A stretch of 64,000 bases of DNA from Silene latifolia (taxonomy: Eukaryota > Streptophyta > Magnoliopsida > Caryophyllales > Caryophyllaceae), in assembly GCF_048544455.1 (NCBI RefSeq), contig NC_133535.1:83080120-83144119 (forward strand), given 5' to 3'. Made by a program: the position numbers and the translations under genes. Positions within the stretch are counted from its first letter, which is position 1. Every line of letters begins with the position of its first letter. This document shows positions 46,744-57,656 of the stretch, piece by piece. A model generated the notes under the pieces. It was not told the origin of the DNA. It did no database searches and saw nothing but the letters and a program-made list of their open reading frames with translations.

Positions 46744-48222
46744 TGACAGGACAGTCATATACCTATCAAAAATAACCAACTAAACTAACTATATAGCTAG
46801 GGAAGTCAGGTCGATCTCCACAGGGAGGCAAGATATCTGTAAAAGGTCCGACTTTTTAGTCACAAATGGGGGGTTGTAATTTGGTTTCTAAACTAAATAA
46901 AGGCTTAAAGGAAAGAGTAGTAAAGAAGGAGCACTAAAAGCAAGAAAATGTAATAAAGATGACCAATAAAGAAGGAACATGTCGAGATTTTGGTTCATTA
47001 TGGTAGCCTAATGACTCAACTGCAAATAGATTAGATGAATTACTGCGAGACAGATATTGAAAGGTCCTTCCGGTCCACTTTCTATCCTAGATTTCCACTA
47101 ACTTAACTTCCGTCCTTGTGAGGGTAGTCTACTGTTCATAGCAGGTCTATTTAGTCCAATCTTCCGTTCCAGGAATAAATTTAACCAGATTAAAGGGTAA
47201 CTTAGAAGCGTGCACTCAACTAAGTCAGTAAATACAACTAAATTGCCATGGGGACAGAGTCTCACAAATAAGCCATCTAACCAATTCACTACATCGTCAC
47301 ATTTCTACTATAGATCCCCTAATCCCAACATGAAATAATTTAGCTACTCATATTATTAATATTGTCACGACTAATAATTATGAATGAACTAATGGCAAAC
47401 ATATTGAAATAATAATTAAATCGCATAAAAGAGATTAGGGCAGAAATTAAAATAACTAAACAATAGAATAAAAGCAAATGAATAATAGATTAAGAATAAA
47501 GGAGAGTAAGAGATTACAATCGCGAGAATTCCGACGTAAAGAACACAAGATCCAAGCAAAATAACCTCGGAAGCAAAAGTTACAGTGAAAGTTTAGGGAA
47601 AAGAGAAGAGAATAGAGTATAGCAGTCAAACGTAATTTAGAGATGTGTAAAACGTAATTAAAACCTAGTTATCGAAAGCTTAAATAGAAAACTAAGTCCA
47701 TAAGCTAAAAATAAGTAACACGGACTAATTAAGGCCCGTGAAACATCAAACCATTCGATCGAGCAGTTTGAAACAGCTCGATCGAGGACTTCTGCAGGTA
47801 AACTACTCGATTGACCAAAATTTTTACTCGATCGAGTAACTCTGATTTCCAGCATTGTCGATCGAGTAGGATAAACAACTCGATCGACCACCTCAGCCAA
47901 TAAAACCACTCGATCGACAAATAAATGTCCTCGATCGAGTGTTCTTCCTCTGAAACAGCTCCAAATCGTAGCCGACTGCTTCGTAGACCACTCCTTCACG
48001 CATCCCAATGCAATATCTCGCTCTGAAAATCCCATCACCTCAAAATGCATGCAAACCAGGACGAAAATGGTACGATTCTGCTACTTTCACGTTCATTCCT
48101 GCAAAATAGACAAGATGAACCAAAGTAGCTATTTCCGGGCATAAAGCAATATAAACAGTACAAAAGTACATGGAAATACGTGCAAAAATAGGCTAAAAAG
48201 ACTATGCAAAATGCACGTAACA
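46744..48222 (-). repeat. element D left LTR (3' LTR, 1479 bp)
   Basis: TGACAGGACAG...GCACGTAACA. The dyad array at 47754-47942 has about eight CTCGATCGAG-type sites. A weak TATA-like CTATTTAA lies just downstream of it on the minus strand. The 130-residue frame 47658-48050 has LDRG/VDRVV words that simply translate the dyads. Confidence 0.88.
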
Positions 48223-50029
48223 AATCTCCCCAAACCGAACCTTTACTCGTCATCGAGTAAACTAAGTGCAAACTAATGGAATGGAAATGATAACTCAGAG
48301 CTAGCTATAACTTATCTACTTGAACCAATTCAATGCAACAAAAGCCAAAGGTTACAACTACAGCAGTCAATACGCAAACGAGTTATGAGTTGTTCAGAAA
48401 TAAAGCCGACTTGTTGACCTTGCAAGACCAACAAAATCGGACTCTCACGTGGTCACTCTTCTCTCATGAAGCAAAGGGTGAATTATATGTAAAAGAGGGA
48501 AAGAGAAACCGTCGCTCACCTAAACTGCGACCTACATAGCATGCATGCAACAAAAATGAAAGACGATTTAAGTACTAATGCACACAATCCAACCAATAAT
48601 GTCCGTCACAGTCGAGGGCTTACAAATAGTATAGGAATAGTGAGGTTCAGGTGAGAAAAGGCAAAACAATTTATGGAAATGTGGAGGTAAAAGCGCCAAG
48701 CTAGTTCCTAAACAGGACCATATAAGACCGTTCGAATTTCAACTGACTGAAAAATAAAGCTCAAGTGCCCTACATTTGGCACACAACTCACTATCCAATT
48801 ACACTATCTCCTCAAAAATATATGAATAAGAACGGAGGATGAGACGGTCACAAACTTCCCTTTTTTAATACCATCTTAATGAATAAAATAAAACAAATTA
48901 CTAAATTTTTGAATCTTGTTTTCTTCTTTTTCTGGCTTACGTGATTCACTCTTTCTTTTTTTCATTTTTTTTCCTTTTTCTTTTTTTTTTCTTTTTCTTC
49001 ACGTTTTTCTCTTTTTTTTTCTTTCTTTTCAATTCTTTTTTTTTTCATTCTCATATTCCTTTTCTTCATCCTCCACCAACTCCAATAATATACACACAGG
49101 CCAAACCGCAAACGGAAAATCATACCGTAAAAGACATACAAAACTAGCTTGACTAGGCAGGCTCAGTTTTGGATGTAGCTAATCGGTCAAAAAGGAAAGA
49201 TTTGGCTTAAGTGGAGCTAAATGGGTGAAAAATATAAGAAAAGGGCAAAATTTGCAAGCGCCTCCCTGCATGTGACACCGACCACAAACCCGAATGTATT
49301 CATTTGACAAGAAATCGAATGTCATAAAAGTGCAAAAATGATAAACATGCTATGCAAGGAGTACTACTCTCAATTCCTAATGAACTGGTCATGAATGTCA
49401 CCAGTTATAAGGCTCTAAACCTCAGAAATTGTAAAGTAGGTTGCCAATTTATCAGGTCAAGTCTAAACAGTCAGCTATACTTGAACAAAAACTCGTAGAT
49501 TATGCGTAAGACTCAGCTAATAACCGTCAATAAAAGTGCAAGGCTCAAGTAAAATGACAAGTTAAAGTGCAATATCATCACAGAAATCAACCGTTCCGAC
49601 TCAACCTATATGCAAAAATAAACGTGAATATTTTATTAATTTTTTTGAAATTTTCTAATTTTTTTGGATTTTATGATTTAATGAAATAAATAAATACAAT
49701 GCAAGCTGGAAAATAGAAACGTGAATGCAAAACAAATGCAAATGCAGACTCAAAGGAAGCATTACCCTCCCCAAACCAAAACGGACAACGCCCCGTTGTC
49801 CTCCAGCATACACCAGCAGCTATATACAGGGGAACGGGAATATACAACCAAGAAATGAATAATAATAAAATAAAAAGGAGACAAAAGAATTAAAAGAGCG
49901 AGAATAAACATACAAAACACGAACTTCTCCAAACCAGCCTGAAAACTGGGGAAGTGAGTAGACCAGTAGCTACTCGTTAGCCTCCTCTGTCACGTCCTCC
50001 ACCGTCACAGTGTAATCCGGGTCCGCCTC
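48223..50029 (-). other. element D 3' non-coding region and polypurine tract
   Basis: The purine tract TTTGGGGAGATT adjoins the LTR on the minus strand. A 160 bp pyrimidine-rich stretch (48900-49065) is T with scattered C; the Phe-rich frames over it are artefacts. A T-rich stretch at 49630-49680 parallels B. No gene. Confidence 0.7.
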
Positions 50030-51882
50030 CTACTCTCTCCTCCTCCTCTGCTCCTCCTGAGCTCTCGCTGCGGCCGCCACTGGGTCCTCGTCCTCCTCCT
50101 CCTCACTAGCAGACTCCAGGTACCCCTCAGCTGGGTACCGGTAGAAGGAAGGGTTTGGCCAACCCTCTAGGATCGGACAGTGTCTCCTCATGTGATACTC
50201 GTACAGAGGGAACAAAGTGAGAGCTATGTCCCTCTCCATACGAGCCTGTCTCTCTACCATCTCAAGTAACAAACTATCACGGCGCCCTTGTTCCATGACC
50301 GCAGACGCCTCAAAGGGTGGAGGACAAACAAAATTAGCCGGAAGAACCGGCTGTGCTTGGTCGGGCGCAGGAGTAGGAGTAGGAGTAGGAGTAGGGATCG
50401 AGGTAGGAGTGGCCGTGGAAGTCTGGCCACCCGTAGGAGGTGTGGATCCCTCTCCGGTCTCAAGTCGACGCCGCTTCCTAGAAGCGGGCAAGGTAGTAGG
50501 TGGATGGAGCTGTAGGTGGTACATGGGTAACGGTGGTGGTAAAATGCCTCGTGCGATAGTGGGCAAAGGGACGTGACGAGGAAGGGTAGTGCAAGGAAGT
50601 TCTACGGACAAGGAACCACTAATCTTCCAAGTCCGGTGGTCAGAAGTCGGCCAAGTCATGGACAACATAGATGCCCGGTCCAGGAACCTATCTCCCGGTA
50701 TGTACGTAAGTCACGAGGTAAGGCAGGGAGGAGAGAACGAGCAAGGAAGGTGGCTATGCCACCACAGACAATGGTGCCCGTGGTCTTCTCCCCCTGAGCC
50801 TGGAAGTACTGGGCGGTCAAGTAAGCGACGTTGAGGGTAAAGGGACCCTCGCTGTCAATGTTCAAGTAGCCGCCCAGAATAGAAAGCTCGGTGTTGGTGA
50901 TGTTGTTTGGCTCCTTTCGGCCAAAAATAGTACTTCCCATCAGTCGCAGGAAGTAACGGGCAGGGGGAAGGTGGACCTGAGCGAGACGTCGCTCCTCGAA
51001 GGGGGTCTGTGCCAAAGTCCGCCAAAGCTAACGGAGGACCTTCCTAGGGGCGACAGTGGCGCCCCTTAAGGAAAGACTAAGACGACTACCGAACTCCTCC
51101 AAATTCAAAGAAAAAGTCTGGTTGTACAACCGGAGGGACACAGAAGCACAGGTAGGGTCAGCGTCGTGTGCCCTGGAGGAGAAGGTAAAGGAGTTGAAAA
51201 ACTCAAGGGTCAGCTCCCTGAAAGTGTAAGCACTCATGTTCACAAGTCCAGACATCCCCGTACCCCTCATAATCTCACACACCGGCTCGTAGATACCCAG
51301 CGTCTCAAGTGACGTATGACACAAAAAGCGAGTCGGAAGAAAGTCACAGTCTAGTAAATCATAGAATCTAGTGCGATGAATACCGTTAACAAAAATTACC
51401 TGGGGGTAGTCGAGGTGCGAATCGAGGGAGTCGTCCCCTTGGATGGTAAAACGGCTAGCAGCAGGTGTAGCTCGTGCACGACCCCGACCTCTAGAACCTG
51501 AAGTAGAAGCCCGTCCTCCGACGGGATGAGGAACTAGAGCCGCCTGGTAAGCAGCTGTGACTGCGGGTGACCACGCAGCAGGGGTGGTCACCGTACCTGA
51601 AGTACTAGCTGAGGCTGCAACAGAAGAAGCAGCAGAGATCGCCACAGAGGAAGAAGGGCTAGCAGCAGTGGCTGTGGCGGAGGTAAAGGCTGAAAAAGAG
51701 CTAGCAGGAGTGCAAGCAGCAGCAAAAACTGTACCAGCAGCAGTAACAAGGAACACAAAAGTAGAGGTTGTGGTACTAGTAGGTGCGGAGGCGGTGGTGG
51801 CAGCAGGGACCACCGTCTCAGACAAGGATGGACTAACAGTCATACTGGTAGGAGACATAGAGCTATTGTCCATCCTAGTCAA
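50030..51882 (-). pseudogene. ORF1 of element D, broken
   Basis: Same protein type as the B ORF1, low identity. Start 51882. Residues about 15-150 are Ser/Thr/Ala-rich low complexity; a GRGRARA stretch follows. The conserved core is YPQVIFVNGIHRTRFYDLL, then LETLGIYEPVCEIM and FRELTLEFFNSFTF. An in-frame TAG (about 51025) precedes 50656-51015 (FEERRLAQVHLPPARYFLR), then a frameshift near 50660. The last part (50030-50668) has a Pro/Thr repeat, ERDIALTLFPLYEYHMRRHC, and an acidic Glu/Asp run. No membrane segment. The acidic C-terminal section is shared with B; the N-terminal part is not. Confidence 0.7.
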
Positions 51883-53006
51883 ATAAGGCAGGGGAAACGA
51901 TAATTAGATAAAAATGAAACAGTGGAAAATTCCCCAAACAGTCGAAATTGTCGACTTAGCAAACCTAATTCCTAAATTTTACCTCAAAAATTCGAATTGG
52001 CAGATAATCAGTGACGGGGAAGAGGGAAACAGATATCAAATGAAGCAAATTAAGCAGATGACAGCAGCAAAATCCCAGAATTCAGTCGAAAATTTCGACT
52101 GTTACTTACCCTAAGCACAAATTATCTCAAAAATTTGAAACAATAAGTGAACATAGATGAGGTAAGGGAAATTATCATCAAGTTAAGCAAATTAAGCAGA
52201 AAATCACAATTATAGTCAAAATTTTCGACCAAAATCGTCTACCCGAAACCCTAATTCCCAATTTTCTTCATAAAAAGCAAAAATTAATGCAATTAAAAGA
52301 CAATGAAGAATAGGAATTACTTACTTGATCAATAGTAACCTACAAAGAGCAATTAATTGACACAAATTAAGCAAGAATGGTGATTTTCGAACCCGGAAAC
52401 CGCAAACCCTAGAATCCTCAATTGACCGCGAAAAACAATGAAATTCAAAAGGGAAATAAGGGGAAATTGACGATTAATTAGCAATGAACAAATTTTAGGT
52501 GTTGGATTTGGTAGAAGGGCAAGATTAATGGAGGTTTTGGGGGTTTTTAGTGCAATAAGGGGTTAAACAATGAAAGAGGAAATGAAATAATGAAAAGGGA
52601 AGGAAAATAGGAAGTTTAGAAGACACTTCCTGTGCGGCATTTGCAAATTCACTCGATCGAGTGACTTTAAACCACTCGATCGAGAGCTCTGGTATGCAAT
52701 CCACACGATCGAGTAAAAATATACTCGATCGAGTACTCCCCTATTTAGCTGCTTTCGATCAAGCACTCTGTAGGCATTAGATCGAGCATAATCCTCTCGA
52801 TCGAGTACTTTGCTTTTCCTCGTGTAAGTCCTTGAAATTGCGTATAATCTCCCCAAACCTGCATAAAAACACTCGCAAACATATCCCAATATACCAAATA
52901 TAAAAAGTAACAGTCTATAATCTTTCTAACTACGCTAAAAATGTCTAAATTCTAATTGTCCTAATAAAAGCAATAAAACAAATTCAACGGAAATTAAAAT
53001 TAATTT
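51883..53006 (-). other. element D spacer, protease to ORF1, with dyad array at 52650-52808
   Basis: 1.1 kb where pol would lie. Seven ACTCGATCGAGT-type sites run from 52650 to 52808 (for example CACTCGATCGAGAG, TACTCGATCGAGTAC, and mutated TTCGATCAAGC). They are the words of the D LTR array. I see no clear TATA box between the array and the ORF1 start at 51882, unlike B and B0. The remainder is AT-rich and non-coding. Confidence 0.75.
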
Positions 53007-54089
53007 TTACAATTTGTTACACGGGGCATTCCCCGCTCGCTTCTCAAAACAATTCAGTAGCCCTACGGAGGGCTTCTGACTGGAGGACGTCACTTCAGCA
53101 ACATTAGCCGTCCTCTTCATTCTCCAAGAGCTTGTACTTGAATCAGTAAGAGGAGAATAGTTGACGTCCACATACGCACGAACTTTTCTCATCCTTATTC
53201 CTTTCTCACCAGCTTTGACATTATCATCCCCACTTTGACTGATTTTAATTGCACAATGACCGTTGACAACTCCTGCCTTATTTTCATCTGTACCTGCAGT
53301 AAGGAAAACAGACGAATTCTCCTCCTTTTTGCTCTCAATCTGAGGTGGAGGGGTCACAATAGCAGCACAAAATTCCAAATTTTGATCTGGAGTGTCAATA
53401 TGAGGGTCAGTGGAGGAAATGGCATTGCAAGGCTGAGCTTTCATGGGAGCCCTTCGGGACTTAGACTGATGGAATGTCAATTCCTCGTCCCCAACCTGAA
53501 AAGTCAATGTCTTACGCCCGACGTCAATCACTGCACGAGCAGTGAATAAAAATGGTCTCCCTAAAATAATAGGGGTGTGAGTATCCTCGGGGATGTCAAG
53601 CACAACGAAATCAACGGGAACAAAGAACCTCCCGATCTTAACAGGTATATCCTCAATGACACCTAACGGTCGTGATATACTACGGTCGGCCATCTGTACA
53701 GTCGTGTTCGTGCAATTAAACTTAGCCAAACCAAGTCTCTTGGAAAGAGACAGGGGTAAGAAACTGACGCTAGCGCAAAGATCGTATAACGCGTTATCAA
53801 TCAAGTGGGTACCTATATGACACGGAATTGAGAAACTACCCGGGTCTGACTATTTGGGAGGTAACTTATTTTGAGTTAGGGCAGTCCCTACCTCGGTCAA
53901 AGCTATCGTCTTATGATCATTAATATGCCTCTTACGTGATAAAATTTCTTTCATAAATTTAACGTAAGAGGGTACTTGTGTCAGCAATTCGGTGAACGGA
54001 ACAGTAACTTGCAAGCTTTTCAGGAGTTCGGTAAATTTACCGAACTGTTGATTGGCCTTCGTGTTCTGTAATCGCCCCGGAAAGGGCAC
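53007..54089 (-). pseudogene. aspartic protease region of element D, active-site change
   Basis: 54089-53850 has the pre-protease section (FGKFTELLKSLQVTVPFTELL). A stop near 53848 precedes 53804-53007, which holds the protease. Its catalytic motif reads DLCAS where B has DLGAS: the glycine that follows the catalytic Asp-Leu is cysteine, which should cripple the enzyme. PIILGRPFLFTARAVIDV is well kept. A long hydrophilic tail follows to the stop at 53007, after which no RT begins. Confidence 0.8.
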
Positions 54090-54911
54090 GGTAATAGGTA
54101 TCTCGAGCCCTTTGTTTCATTCTTCCAACATGTCGGCTGAATCAAGCTCTTTATCCTTCGATCGAGACTTCTTACCTCTCGATCGAGGTATTTCAGGTGA
54201 GATTTCACTCGATCGAGCACTAACAGGCTCTCGATCGAGGTCTTCATTATCAGCAATAGTCGATCGAGCAAAAATGCCATTCGATCGAGCAAAAATGCCA
54301 TTCGATCGAACTCTTTCTTCAACAGAATCACTCGATCGAGTGGTTTGGACTCCTCGATCGAGCTGTTCTTTTTCCTGGTCACTCGATCGAGCAAAAGTTT
54401 CACTCGATCGAGTCCTTTCTTCATATGTTTTCCTCGATCAACCCCCAGAAACTAGTCGATCGAGCACTTTCTTCGTTGTCAGCTCGTTTTCATCAACGGT
54501 AACTTGTTCATCAGCAGCAATACTCTTCCCTGGGTCTGAATTTGGTCCTTTGTAGGAATAACCGCTTCTCAGGTTAATTAAATTCACCGTCTCATGTGGA
54601 TTCTTTTCCGATTGAGACGGCAAATGACCCGGTTTCCTCGTGGACTGGTTTGCGGCTAACTGAGCAACTTGAGTTTCAAGTGACTTGATGGATGCATCTT
54701 TCTGTTGGTCACTCAGTTGCCATTGTTTTGACAAAGACTGCAGCATCGTCTTCAAATCACCTATCTCACTTACCCCACCAGAAGATGATGCACCTTGATT
54801 GGGAGGAGGGAAGGAAGGAGGGTTTTAAAAGCCTTGTTGAGCCTTATGAGGAGGGACATATGGCTGCTGCTGCTGCGGTGAAGGAGTGGGATTGAGCACA
54901 TTTTGACTTGT
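54090..54911 (-). pseudogene. gag tail and gag-protease linker of element D
   Basis: 54438-54755 encodes the Gag tail (SLETQVAQLAANQSTRKPGH, LINLRSGYSYKG), matching the QLTQLASSS and HLRSGTRYEAP parts of B. The linker to the protease (54090-54437) is filled with a dyad array and has stops in every sense frame. B has an acidic Lys/Glu linker of normal composition in its place. Confidence 0.7.
54147..54465. repeat. CTCGATCGAG dyad array inside the coding linker of element D
   Basis: Thirteen copies of (C)TCGATCGA(G) or one-base variants in about 320 bp, spaced mostly 20-30 bp. A 21 bp unit (AAAAATGCC then ATTCGATCGA) is repeated twice near 54270-54310. Translated on the sense strand they give LDRV, ARSS or SIE words, depending on frame. 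The same word forms the LTR array of D. Confidence 0.88.
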
Positions 54912-56049
54912 CTACCTCAGGTTGGGGTAGACTGGCCCTTGGTTATTATAATAGGAACCCCCTCCTTGCCTGTATTGTTGAAAAGCAAGGACTTGTTCCT
55001 TCTCTGTAAGACAGTCAATAGGAGTATGACCGTCGTTACTCCCACACCTCTCACATGTGACGGTGTCCTGTCTAGTAAGCAAATGAACCGTCTGCGGCTC
55101 CCCAGCAGATTCCAGCTCCAATCTATCAAAACGGGCATTCATGGCTTCCAGCTGGGCCACGACTGCCTTATCAACCGCGTGAACTGTTCGAATACCGTCC
55201 CGTGGGTTCCCATACTGAGCACAATGGTTCGCCATCTCCTCAATAATGGCCCATCCTTTATCATCATCAGTATTCTTTTGAAGTCTTCCGTTGGATGATG
55301 CGTCAAGTATAGCTCTGTGGTTATCGTACAGCCCATTGTAGAACTGATTGGACAGAAACCACGGATCAAAACCATGGTGAGGAAGAGACCTCACCAACCT
55401 CTTGAACCGACACCAAGCTTCATAGAAGGTCTCATCAGGTGCCTGCTTGAAACTAGTGATCTTTGCCTTCAGCTGATTGGTGCGCTGCAGAGGGAAATAT
55501 CTCTTATAAAAAGCAAGAGCAAGGGTCTCCCAGTCTGTGATCCCTGCGGCCGTGCGGTCCAAGTCGGTCATCTACTCCCTGGCTGAGTCAGTCAAAGAAA
55601 AAGGAAACAGCACCTCCTTAATCTTGTCTTGAGTTACCCCCTTTGTGGCGGGGATAGTAGAACAGTAGTCCGTAAAGACCTCCATATGCTTCCTCGGGTC
55701 TTCACCTGCCACATCTCTAAAGAGATTTCTCTCCACCAGATTGATATAAGACGGACGCATGTCAAAAGTATTCCCATCCTCAGTCTGGAGATTAAAACCC
55801 TTGGGAATAGATGATGCTTTAGGCTCCGAATGACTTGCGATATTCGGCATCTTTACTGGTTGGTTTACAGAACTGAAATTTTCTTCTTCTAAAGACGGGT
55901 CTTCTGTAAATAGGAAATGCTGAAGCTCGGGTTCGAAAGTACTCAAGTCTTCCTTTCGTGATTCTCTTTGCAGACAGAGTCTTCTGTAAATAGGAAATGC
56001 TGAAGCTCGGGTTCGAAAGTACTAATTCCAACCTGTTTGACCTGGGCAT
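54912..56049 (-). pseudogene. gag: gag of element D, broken
   Basis: Athila-like Gag. Probable start at the ATG ending at 56049. An 80 bp tandem duplication near the N-terminus (45 bp copies at 55899-55943 and 55979-56023) shifts the frame. The capsid core spans 55572-55946 and 54912-55571: VLFPFSLTDSARE, then a TAG where B has a Trp codon, then FYEAWCRFKRLVRSLPHHG, QFYNGLYDNHRAILD. The knuckle is CERCGSNDGHTPIDC, with one more residue than the B version. Another stop at about 54912 ends the piece before the Gag tail. Confidence 0.85.
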
Positions 56050-56149
56050 ACACAACACTGAAAGAAAATAAATAAGAACTGTCAAAAGGAATAAGAATTC
56101 CCTGAGACGGATAAAATAAACAAAACAAAAAACAGATAGGGCACTTGCC

Positions 56150-56167
56150 TCCCCGGCAACGGCGCCA
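56150..56167 (-). promoter_or_regulatory. primer-binding site, tRNA-Asp, element D (perfect)
   Basis: Minus strand TGGCGCCGTTGCCGGGGA, an exact complement of the plant tRNA-Asp 3' end with CCA. It is 5 bp from the LTR. Confidence 0.92.
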
Positions 56168-56172
56168 AAATT

Positions 56173-57651
56173 TGACAGGGCAGTCGTATACCTATCAAAA
56201 ATAACCAACTAAACTAACTATATAGCTAGGGAAGTCAGGTCGATCTCCACAGGGAGGCAAGATATCTGTAAAAGGTCCATCTATTTGGTCACAAATGGGG
56301 GGTTGTAATTTGGTTTCTAAATTAAATAAAGGCTTAAAGGAAAGAGTAGTAAAGAAGGAGAAGTAAAAGCAAGAAAATGTAATAAAGATGATCAATAAAG
56401 AAGGAACATGTCGGGATTTCGGTTCACTATGGTAGCCTAATGACTCAACTGCAAATAGTTTAGATGAATTACTGCGAGACGAATATTGAAAGGTCCTTCC
56501 GGTCCACTTTCTGTACTAGATTTCCACTAACTTAACTTTCGTCCTTGTCAGGGTAGTCTACTGTTCATAGCATGTCTATTTAGTCCAATCTTCCGATCCA
56601 GGAATAAATTTAACCAGATTAAAGGGTAACTTAGAAGCGTGCACTCAACTAAGTCAGTAAATACAATTAAATTGCCATGGGGACAGAATCTCACAAATAA
56701 GCCATCTAACCTATTCACTACATCATCACATTTCTACTATAGATCCCCTAATCCCAACATGAAATAATTTAGCTACTCATATTATTAATATGGTCAAGAC
56801 TAATCATTATGAATGAACTAATGGCAAACATATTGAAATAATAATAAAATCTCATAAAAGAAATTAGGGCAGAAATTAAGATAACTAAACAAGAGAATTA
56901 AAGCAAACGAATAATAGATTAAGAATAAAGGAGAGTAAGAGATGACAATCGCGAGAATTCCAGAGTAAAGAACACAAGATCCAAGCAAAATAACCCCGGA
57001 AGCAAAAGTTACAGTGAAAGTTTAGGGAAAAGAGAAGAGAATAGAGTATAGCAGTCAAACGTAATTTAGAGATGTGTAAAACGTAATTAAAACCTAGTTA
57101 TCGAAAGCTTAAATAGAAAACTAAGTCCATAAGCTAAAAATAAGTAACACGGGCTAATTAAGGCCCGTGAAACATCAAACCATTCGATCGAGCAGTTTGA
57201 AACAGCTCGATCGAGGACTTCTGCAGGTAAACTACTCGATCGACCAAAATTGTTACTCGATCGAGTAACTCTGATTTCCAGCATTGTCGATCGAGTAGGA
57301 TAAACAACTCGATCGACCACCTCAGCCAATAAAACCACTCGATCGACTAATAAATGTCCTCGATCGAGTGTTCTTCCACTTAAACAGCTCCAACTCATAT
57401 CCGACTGATTCGTAGACCACTCCTTCACGCATCCCAATGCAGTATCTCGCTCTGAAAATCCCGTCACCTCAAAATGCATGCAAAACAGGACGAAAATGGT
57501 ACGATTCTACTACTTTCACGTTCATTCCTGCAAAATAGACAAGACGAACCAAAGTAGCCATTTCGGGGCATAAAGCAATATAAACAGTACAAAAGTAGAT
57601 GGAAATACGTGCAAAAATAGGCTAAAAAGACTATGCAAAATGCACGTATCA
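56173..57651 (-). repeat. element D right LTR (5' LTR, 1479 bp)
   Basis: TGACAGGGCAG...GCACGTATCA. The dyad array at 57183-57371 has eight sites, 65-260 bp upstream of a weak TATA-like CTATTTAA (57109-57116, minus strand). The target duplication AACCT follows at 57652-57656. Confidence 0.9.
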
Positions 57652-57656
57652 AACCT
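57652..57656. repeat. target-site duplication AACCT, right copy (element D)
   Basis: Second copy of 46739-46743. Confidence 0.9.

Larger units (their letters stand above)
46744..57651 (-). mobile_element. element D: second pol-less Athila-like retrotransposon (10.9 kb)
   Basis: LTRs of 1479 bp each, target duplication AACCT, perfect tRNA-Asp primer site. The interior reads gag, gag-protease linker with dyad array, protease, non-coding spacer with dyad array, ORF1, 3' non-coding. No RT, RNase H or integrase: only 1.1 kb separates the protease from ORF1. Same plan as B, but the proteins and LTRs differ greatly from B. All coding parts carry stops or shifts. LTRs differ by a few percent by eye. 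Confidence 0.88.

Noticed and set aside
47754-47942. CRISPR-like array (regular short repeats)
   Set aside because: Repeats are 10-12 bp palindromes with uneven spacers, inside plant LTRs, with no cas genes.
48916-49152. Phe-rich membrane-like protein on the plus strand
   Set aside because: Translation of a T/C low-complexity tract in the 3' non-coding region of D.
50217-50576. Plus-strand frames of 119 and 75 residues with Val/Gly or Arg/Ser repeats
   Set aside because: Antisense of the Pro/Thr repeat in D ORF1.
54052-54555. 167-residue plus-strand protein with SLDRA/FDRA repeats
   Set aside because: Palindromic dyads read open on both strands; the sense strand of D is minus, and this is antisense.
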